Shown piece after piece: positions 57,570 to 64,000 of a DNA stretch of 64,000 nucleotides. Below the pieces are notes generated by a model. That model had not been told where the DNA came from, made no database searches, and saw only the letters and a list, made by a program, of their open reading frames with translations. The position numbers and the translations under genes are program-made. Positions within the stretch are counted from its first letter, which is position 1. The number at the start of each line of letters is the position of its first letter. The DNA is from Dasypus novemcinctus. Its lineage: Eukaryota; Chordata; Mammalia; Cingulata; Dasypodidae. Location: NCBI RefSeq assembly GCF_030445035.2, contig NC_080673.1, positions 183,749,216 to 183,813,215 on the forward strand. The letters are read 5' to 3'.

Positions 57570-58195
57570 TGAGTTCAGTACTTCCAACTCCCAGGTATCC
57601 GTGAGGCTGGAGATGGCCTCTTGGATCCAGAAGTCCTAAGGTGAGTCTCCAATTTCTCCACTTTTCAGGCCTCAGTTTTCTCATCGGATAAGTGGAGATT
57701 AAATCCATCTCAGAATGTTGTTGCCAGGATCAACAAGGGGCTAAAAATAATATATGTTGGCTGAGATGCTTCCTTGACATGAACAAGTGTTTGCAACTTC
57801 TCATCCTACCTGGCTCCCCTCCCCCAGCAGGTGGGAAAGGCTTACTACTGGTGGTGGTGCACGAGAGGAGTTTAGACGGCACCAGAACACCACTCCACAT
57901 TCCCTCTGATCATCCTTCAGTCCTTCCTCTTAGGAGAAAGTCTTGCTTTGATGCCAGTGTGTCTGGACACTTGCTAAGCATGAGGGTCAGAGCGTTTGGC
58001 CCTGTTTAGAATTCAGTAGTGTTAATATTCACATTTTTTAAAAAATTAAAGATGACAACGGATGCTTTAAAAGATGAACTATAAGTAAAAAGTCGCTCTA
58101 TGAACAATGTCAAGTATATGGTAATATATTCACTTGGCACTGTATGGAACGCTCATTAGTGAAAAAAGCCCAACTCCCTGCCCTGGTGCAGCTTC
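57570..58195. other. Upstream flank of the CCDC149 CpG island
   Basis: Unique sequence, no gene. No TATA-like element is evident immediately before the island. Confidence 0.4.
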
Positions 58196-58199
58196 CATT

Positions 58200-59150
58200 C
58201 TAGCGGTGGGGGGTCGTGACAGAGGTCAGGGAATGGCTGGATCGGGGGACTCGCCCGGGGTCCTCTGAGCCTGGTTGGGGGGGAAGGTCCCGGCCGCCCT
58301 CCCGGACCAGGCCCGGCGCGGCGCCGGGGGCGGAGGCCAGGGGTCCGGGGCCGCGCCGGGCGGCCGCTGCGGACGCGGGGCTGGACGCGGGGCTGGGGGC
58401 GGGCCCGGTGCGGCCGGGGTTGCGGCCGGGCTGTGGCGGCGGCCCCGGGCGGCCCGGCCCCTCCTCCCCTTCCTGCCGGGGCTGACGTGGAGTTACCAGC
58501 GCGGGCGGCCGCAGGAGGCGCCGGGCCCTCTCGGGGCCGCGCGGGGCCGGGGTGGCAGCGGCGGCGGCGCGGCGGGAGGAGGAGGAGGAGGAGGAGGAGG
58601 GCGTCCATGCAGCCGGCCCGCGCTTGGAGGAGGAGGCCATGAACGGCGACCGGACCGAGAGCGACTGGCAGGGGCTGGTGAGCGAGGTGAGGCCGAGGCG
58701 CCGGCCGGGCGGCAGGGGCCAGCCCAAGCGACCGCCACACCCGAGCGCGCGCCTCCTGCGCCCCCCGCGCGGCCGTGCGGGGAAGGGGCGCACGGGGGAC
58801 ACACACCGCGCGGCCGCGGCGCGCTTCCGCGGTGCAGCCCAGCAGGTGCGCGGTTCCTCCCGCACTTTCGGATCTACCCGGGCGCCACTTTCTTCCACGC
58901 CATCTGGTGCCATCCTTTGGGGAGGGGCCTCCCCTCCGGGCAGGATGTGGCCTTGGATTGGAGGGAGAAGCCGGGGGATCCGGGAGACGGCGCCGTGCCC
59001 CACCTGCCTTCCTGGTCACCACTGTTTTGGAGCCAAGCGATTGGACGCCTGGTGCTGAACAAAGGTGGTGCCGTGGAGGAAAATCCGGGCCCTCGGGTAA
59101 CTCCGCGCCAGGTGCATTTACCTGCACCTGTGGTTTGGGTGGGAGAGTTC
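58200..59150 (+). promoter_or_regulatory. CCDC149: CpG-island promoter and 5' leader of the probable CCDC149 gene
   Basis: About 950 bases of very GC-rich, CpG-dense sequence stand out sharply from the AT-rich flanks. It has GGCGGC and GGAGGA runs just upstream of the ATG at 58639. No TATA box is evident, which fits a dispersed CpG-island promoter; the exact start site cannot be read from sequence. Long open frames run on both strands here (up to about 330 codons) only because stop codons are rare in such DNA, so they are not taken as genes. Island boundaries are by eye. Confidence 0.8.
58639..58686 (+). CDS. CCDC149: First coding exon of a probable CCDC149 gene (partial: exon 1 only)
   Basis: The ATG at 58639 has a purine-poor but acceptable context (ggccATGa). 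It opens 16 codons, MNGDRTESDWQGLVSE, then a good splice donor, GAG|GTGAGG, at 58687. A second in-frame donor-like site, CTG|GTGAGC, lies nine bases upstream. I recall this peptide as the start of the longer form of CCDC149, a predicted coiled-coil protein whose cellular role is poorly defined; no database was consulted. The exon lies in a strong CpG island, as expected for a ubiquitously expressed first exon, after a GC-rich leader with GGA and GGC runs. No further coding exon is recognised in the 5.3 kb that follows, consistent with a large first intron. If the recall is wrong, it would still be a good candidate first exon: CpG island, ATG, donor. Most of the protein lies outside the window. 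Confidence 0.65.
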
Positions 59151-60025
59151 GCAGGCCGCCTAGGCTCTTCGTTCATACTTTTTCAGTTCGATCAACACAT
59201 GCTTCCCGCCCGCCTGGTGCGGGTAAGGTGGCGGGCCACTTATGGAAGCAGTGAATCCCAGGTGCAGAGCTGATTGGGCTTGTGGAAGCGGAGAAAACCA
59301 TGTCCCCCCAACTGTTTTTTTCATAAACACACCCCGGGGGTTTGCCTTCAGACTCCTATACCTCTCCTTCCGTTCACCCTAAGCGTTGGTTGTTTTGGGA
59401 GCGGGTGCCGGGCCTCTCCAGGTCAGACCCGTGTGCTCGTGTCTCCTTCTCATCAGTAAATACGTGCCTTGCCTTCCCACGCTTAGTGCCGACCGTTGCC
59501 TGTGTTAACTGGCCGTGCTGACCTTCTCCGTGAGATTCTCCCTTGCCTCCCGCCCTTCCTTACCTGGAACCATCCACCACGGTCTTGCGCAAGGCCAGCT
59601 TGGGGCTGCTTTTCCTTAACTCCTGTGAAGGCAACGTGGGGTGTCTTGGTTGGTTCTTTCCCTTCCCTTTTCCGGCGTTAGAAGGAAAACTCTGGCCTGT
59701 CTTTCTCGATCGTTGTTTTCCAAACTCCAGGTCAGTCTGAGAATATCTGGTCTGTGCAAGGCCTTGCGTTTCTGAAGAATTGCGTGTTAGAGCTGCTGTC
59801 CTGGTTTGGTTTGCTTAGCTTTGGTCTAGAAGCTGAAATCCCTCTTAACTGTACAGTATTATGAGAAATTGTACTGCAGCCTCTCCCTGCCTCCTCTCAA
59901 CCTCAGGCTTTATGTCAAGGGACAGGTCTCCTGTGGGAACTTGACTCTGGGCCCATCAAGGCTCATCCTCAGTTGTCAAGGAGGCAGGAGGTGGTTCTTT
60001 CTACACCTAGCGATCCAGGCTGGGT
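59150..60025. other. Probable intron 1 DNA, nothing recognised
   Basis: GC falls gradually away from the island. No repeat or exon recognised. Confidence 0.4.
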
Positions 60026-60029
60026 CCTG

Positions 60030-60215
60030 AAAAGGCACTGGGTACGTATTGAATGCCTACTGGGAGACAGAACTCTTGCTAGGAGCTTGTGATGCAGTGG
60101 CTATCGAAGTAGACAACCCCTCCCCTCAAAGAAGCCCCGGAGCTTCAGCATAGTTTGGGAGGAGAGTCACTCAGTAAATAGTAAGAGAGCGCTAAAGATG
60201 GGATGTAATCAGGTG
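60030..60215 (-). mobile_element. L2 3' end, reverse
   Basis: GTATTGAATGCCTACTGGGA with TCAGTAAATAGTAAGAG; a weak but ordered match to antisense L2. Confidence 0.5.
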
Positions 60216-60244
60216 CTAAATTACATGAGCTGTTGCTCACGTTG

Positions 60245-60390
60245 GGCTTGTGCTTGCCTCCATCTTGGACCGAGCTCACTGCACTAACGTCGGCCTCTCC
60301 ACGAGACTGTATATTGACTCTCTATCCCCAGCACTGAATCTCGTACGCAGTGGGTGCTCCGTAAAAGCTTGTTGGACGAATGAATGGATC
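60245..60390 (+). mobile_element. L2 3' end
   Basis: CCCCAGCACTGAATCTCGTA, then AAAGCTTGTTGGACGAATGA; a decayed L2 terminus. Confidence 0.6.
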
Positions 60391-60456
60391 CTGCCTACTC
60401 CAGCTGAGTTTCTTTATGGTAGTGCCTTCTTGCCTTCCACAACATTCAGAAAACAG

Positions 60457-60897
60457 GATGGAGGAATAGAGTAGGGATTAGAGTAGACTTACTGGTACTC
60501 CGCTATGGAACTATTGTGATTAGTAATGGAAGAAGTTGTGACATTGATGCGGAGAAAGTGGCCACGGTAGCTGCTGAGGGTAGAGAGAGGGAAGAAGAGA
60601 TAGGATGTGGGGGCATTTTCAGGACTTGGAGTTGTCCTGCGTGGTACTGCAGGGACATGCTAGAAATTGTATGTCCTGCCATGGCCCACTGGGTAGACTG
60701 GGGGAGAGTGTAAACTACAATGTAAACCCCTATCCATGTGGTGCAGCAGGGTCCAGAATGTAATCACCAAATGTAATGAATGTGCCACAATGATGAAAGA
60801 GGTTGTTGATGTAGGAGAAGTGGGGTGAGGGGGGTGTGGGGTATATGGGGACCTCTTATATTTTTTGAATGTAACATTTAAAAAATAGAGGGAAAAA
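60457..60897 (+). mobile_element. 5'-truncated L1 3'-UTR copy
   Basis: It aligns by eye with 37932-38370 of the large L1 copy: GTGGACTTACTGGTA-like start, GTTGTTGATGTAGGAGAAG, then GGGGACCTCTTATATTTTTT and a short A-rich end. It is more diverged than the other copies (an internal stretch near 60655 is missing). No clear target-site duplication found. If CCDC149 is correct it is intronic, in sense orientation. Confidence 0.75.
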
Positions 60898-60984
60898 GAA
60901 TGCCTAGAATGTGGAAGCACACAGCTAGGAAATATGGGAGTGAGAAAATGAATCCAGCTTGCTTCCCACGTTCATAACAACCAG

Positions 60985-61185
60985 TGGCTGTTTCCTGAGC
61001 ATTCCCTCTGTGTTCAGCGTTTTCCGTAGCCTCACTTCTCACAATGGCATAAGGAGGAATGATCTCGTATTTTTACACGTAAGGAAACCGTGGCTCAGAC
61101 AGGCTAAGGACTGCTCAGGGCCTCACAGCTGGTAAGTGCAGAGGCAGGATTTGAACCCTGGTCTGTCTGACTCCAGAGCTCACCT
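60985..61185 (-). mobile_element. MIR, reverse
   Basis: GTAAGGAAACCGTGGCTCAG, CCTCACAGCTGGTAAGTGCA and GGATTTGAACCCTGGTCTG. Confidence 0.88.
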
Positions 61186-61308
61186 GGGATGACCAGGCCA
61201 CCCTTTGTATTTTAACCATCAGTTCATCTGTCTGTATCTTCCACTAGACGGCAGGTTGCCCCAGGGAGCAGAGGTCTCTTATTCATCTTTGAATCCCCAG
61301 TGACCAGG

Positions 61309-61480
61309 CCAGTGTTTCTCGGGTGGTGACCTACAGATCATCTCCACTAGAATCTCACTGGGAGCCTGCGAAAAATGCAAACTCCTGGGCTGCTCCTTAA
61401 CCTGCTGAATGAAAGGGGCTGGGGATGTAGCTCCCAGATCTGCTTTTCCACAAGCCAGTCTCCCCAGGTAGAGCCTCTGC
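61309..61480 (+). mobile_element. MER5A-type hAT element
   Basis: CAGTGTTTCTCGGGTGG start, CACTGGGAGCCTGCGAAAAA and ATGCAAACTCCTGGGCTGC follow MER5A in sense order. Confidence 0.75.
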
Positions 61481-61484
61481 CCAC

Positions 61485-62335
61485 TTACGTTTGGCCGGCA
61501 GGGGTTCCGTGGAAATGGCATGGAGAAATCGACTGGTACCCAGACAAGTTGGATTCTGGGGAGAGTGTGGTCCATGGCTGGTGGTACTACAAAGTGATTT
61601 GGGAACCCAGTATTTAGGGAAGGAGTGACGGGACATCAGACCTGGGCCAAAGGGGCTTTTCAGGAGGCTTCCATCTGTTTTCTCAAAAGCCCCATTTCCA
61701 CCTCCCTACTTGGAACCTCACTCCATTGCACTTCCTGCCCAGAGCCCTGTGCTCTCTTTCAATCAGTTTGCTTCCTTGTCTTGCCTCTAGGAAGCAATCT
61801 TCATTTAAAATGAGCCTACAGAGATCAGTTTTATTTTCCTATTTTTAGTGCAACAAGCTGCAATCACAGCCTTCTCGCAGGCCCTGAAGTCAACACGGCC
61901 ATGCCTGTGAAGGGAGCACGGCCTGTGCTTGGTTTGGGAAATTAAATGTCTGGGGAGGGGCAGGTGTTACTCTTCTCACCACCTCAGGTGAGCTTTCAAA
62001 ATCAGGGGGAAATCTTGAAATGGGGCCGGGCAGACAATCAAGAGCTTTTTATATCCAAGAGAAAATACCTGGTCACCCCTCAGCCTACCTCCCGTAGGAT
62101 AAACTATGCCTGATTCCATTTCACTATTTGAATTTTGATTAATTAATTAGATAGCAATCAAGCTAGTATTCACTGAGCAGGTTGTGTGCAGTGGCCATGA
62201 GATGGAGAGAAGACAAGCTGGGGCTTCAACCCAAAGTAGGGTCACACCCTACTGGAGAGTCCAGCCCTGTGCTTACAGTTAAGAGCTTTGAGCCTTGATT
62301 GCTGACTCAGACCCTGAATATATTAAGAAACCTGG
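61485..62335. other. Probable intron 1 DNA, little recognised
   Basis: A weak reverse L2-like trace near 62165-62270 (AGTATTCACTGAGCAGG). 61840-62060 is repeat-free. Confidence 0.4.
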
Positions 62336-62339
62336 GGAT

Positions 62340-62810
62340 GAGTCCTGGTTCTACTTCTTTCTTGGTACAAATGATAAGAAACCCAACATACTTAAGCTTA
62401 GAGGGAATTTATTGGCTGGCATCCCTAGTAATTCCAAGATGGGGCTGGCTTTGGGCACAGCTGGATTCAGCGTTCAGATGGATGGTTTCTCTCCATCTTC
62501 GGGTCTGTTGCCTGCCTGGCTTCATTCTCAGTCTCCCATCTGCTCAGGTTCAAGCCCAGAGCGGAAGGCAGAGACACTTGCCCAGCAGACCCCATAAAAG
62601 TCCCAGGAGTCACTCCACTTGAACCCACTTTGATCACTCACCTGCCCGGAAGAAATTGCTCAGGAGTGCCGTGATCTGGGTGCTTTAGGCCTGGAATTGG
62701 GCACAAGCCCTGCCCAGGCCACCTGGACTGAAAGTGGTAATCCCCCCAATAAAGTTTGGTGGCCATTTGCCAGAGGGAGAGGAATGGATGCTGAGGGCGT
62801 CCCTGCACAT
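62340..62810 (+). repeat. Old placental interspersed repeat, class not assigned
   Basis: AGAGGGAATTTATTGGCTGG, GGGCACAGCTGGATTCAGC and GGGAGAGGAATGGATGCTGA. The same family appears in weaker form at about 240-560, 6340-6840, 7325-7400 and 8850-9120. I recognise it as common but cannot name it safely. Confidence 0.55.
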
Positions 62811-62814
62811 GCAA

Positions 62815-62930
62815 CCTCTGTCATCTTTAAAGACAGGTGCCATAATTTTGAGGATTGAATGAAATAATGCTTGTAAGTGCATAGCCCTCTGCCTGGCAAA
62901 TAGTAAATGTTTAGCAAACCCTAGTGCAGC
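62815..62930 (+). mobile_element. MIR 3' half
   Basis: TTGAGGATTGAATGAAATAA and TGCCTGGCAAATAGTAAATG. Confidence 0.75.
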
Positions 62931-62934
62931 GAGA

Positions 62935-63540
62935 ATGAACCGGGAGTCTCATCAGGTGTGCCAGAAATGAAACCTTTCTGTTTTGCCATAACCCCCTAAT
63001 TTTGATTATGAGCCCCTATTGGGAGGGTGGCAGAGCAGGAGTATGGTTGGAGACATGCTTCTCCCGGTCTTTGGCCTTGTGTTCCTTTCCCGGGGACCAG
63101 TGGCTGGGGTGTTGGGGTGGGGTGCATGCTATTTTCATTTAGCCACTCTCTCCTCATTTCAGTTATCTGGTCACTGCTGTCACTTGTGTGCCTCCCTCAT
63201 TACCCCCTTCTGGCCATCTGTTCCATATCCATGCTACTTTCTGGTTACAGAAGAACATTGTCCTGCCCTTTCACTGTTCTGGGCAGAGGGGCTTTGCCCA
63301 AAGTGGGTACAAGGCCGCATTCTGCTGTGCCTGCATCACTCTAAGGCTGTAGGAAACTTTGGGACGTTATTGTGCACTTGTCTCCTTAGATGCACCACAC
63401 TAGCAGATGAGGTTCAGAGAATTTCAGATTTCTTTTTTTTTCTTTTTTAATTTCCTAAGAAAGAAGGGTATGTTTGTTAGTATAAAGTCTAGGCCATTGT
63501 AATGAAGATATTCCAAAACATAGTGGTTTAAGTAAGATAG
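62935..63540. other. Probable intron 1 DNA, nothing recognised
   Basis: A 143-codon frame at 63019-63450 ends in a poly(T)-derived phenylalanine run and is judged accidental. Confidence 0.4.
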
Positions 63541-63544
63541 ACGG

Positions 63545-63690
63545 CAATGGGGCATGAGGGAACTTTATGGAGTGATGAACATATACTGTGTCTTGATTTT
63601 CATGATGGTTACACAAAAAGGGTGAATTATCTCTATGGAAATTACACCTTTATAAATGTGATTTTTAAAAAAACAGAAATAGAAATGGAT
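63545..63690 (+). mobile_element. L1M 3' end
   Basis: CTGTGTCTTGATTTTCATGA, TGGTTACAC and GGAAATTACACCTTTATAAA follow an old L1 3' terminus. Confidence 0.65.
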
Positions 63691-64000
63691 ATTCAAGACA
63701 GCCTTTGCTACAGAGAGCTTTGCCCCTTTGCTTTCAAATTCCTTAACTTAATAGGTTTCCATCAGAATTAACCAGGCCCTCCCACTTAGCTCTGCCTACC
63801 CCCACTTACCCTTGCTCCAGTCTGTCCATGTCAGGCTGATTGGCCAAGCTCAGTTCCTTCTTAGAAACTCACTGGTATCCAAGCCCTCTTCCACTGCACT
63901 CGGATTCTGCCCTTTCCTCAACCTTGGAGATCTTGTCTAGTCTTTAGAGGGTTGGTGGGGGAAGGAGCACTGGAGAGACTCTCCTATGCCCTGATCCCCT

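Larger units (their letters stand above)
58687..64000 (+). other. CCDC149: Probable start of intron 1 of CCDC149
   Basis: This is sequence downstream of the splice donor at 58687. It holds the rest of the CpG island to about 59.15 kb, then ordinary intronic DNA with an L1 tail (60.46-60.90 kb), MIR, L2, MER5A and other repeats listed separately. No acceptor followed by a recognisable coiled-coil exon was seen. The intronic status depends on the exon 1 call. Confidence 0.5.

Noticed and set aside
58156..59127. 323-codon minus-strand open frame (and similar 267- and 332-codon frames) in the CpG island
   Set aside because: They overlap on both strands and all frames in very GC-rich DNA where stops are rare, are dominated by P/R/A/G, and have no domain. 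They are composition artefacts around the real exon 1.
1..64000. CRISPR arrays, phage, operons, bacterial promoters or origins
   Set aside because: The window is clearly mammalian nuclear DNA; no such structure is present.

Overview
The window is non-coding-rich vertebrate nuclear DNA from a placental mammal, most probably an armadillo (Xenarthra, Dasypus-like). The main evidence is a set of tRNA-derived SINEs of the armadillo DAS type, most with clear target-site duplications. L1 tails and LTR families of apparently xenarthran type, and old placental repeats (MIR, L2, MLT1, MER5A, L1M), agree with this. The species call is inference from repeats.

Only one protein-coding segment can be supported. 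It is a short first exon at 58639-58686 (+), inside a strong CpG island at about 58.2-59.15 kb, encoding the 16 residues MNGDRTESDWQGLVSE and ending at a GT splice donor. I recall this as the N-terminus of CCDC149, a coiled-coil protein. On that reading, everything after 58.69 kb is intron 1 and everything before about 58.4 kb is upstream intergenic DNA. A second, smaller CpG island at about 53.56-54.06 kb carries CCAAT-type motifs, a GC box and a ZNF143/SBS-like site, and looks like an unassigned promoter.

Layout: 0-9 kb has old repeats (MLT1, MIR, two copies of a hAT-like element), two SINEs, a minus-strand solo LTR at 5508-6000 and a candidate conserved element near 2.5-2.8 kb. 9.1-14.6 kb is decayed antisense L1M with a solo LTR inserted (11035-11505). 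14.6-19 kb looks like antisense remains of an old endogenous retrovirus-like internal region, interrupted by a SINE and a hAT fragment. 19-27.7 kb is mostly unique, with MIRs, a dimeric SINE and two candidate conserved elements. 27.7-30.7 kb has a solo LTR (27766-28384) and a long sense L2 split by an MLT1 LTR. 35.2-38.4 kb is a 3.2-kb L1 insertion with a 5' inversion and target-site duplication. 40.7-43.3 kb and 44.55-47.0 kb are two LTR-internal-LTR MaLR-type elements; the first has nested insertions. 47.3-48.25 kb is a solo LTR with a nested SINE. 57.03-57.57 kb is a chimeric retro-insertion joining an inverted 7SK RNA fragment to an L1 3' end.

No operon-like gene co-operation exists here. 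The biology is one gene start, its regulatory surroundings, and a dense record of retrotransposition. The most striking objects are the 7SK/L1 chimera, the twin-primed L1 with an apparently very long 3' UTR, and the nested LTR/insert/SINE stack. Most ORFs in the window are chance readings of repeats or CpG-rich DNA.
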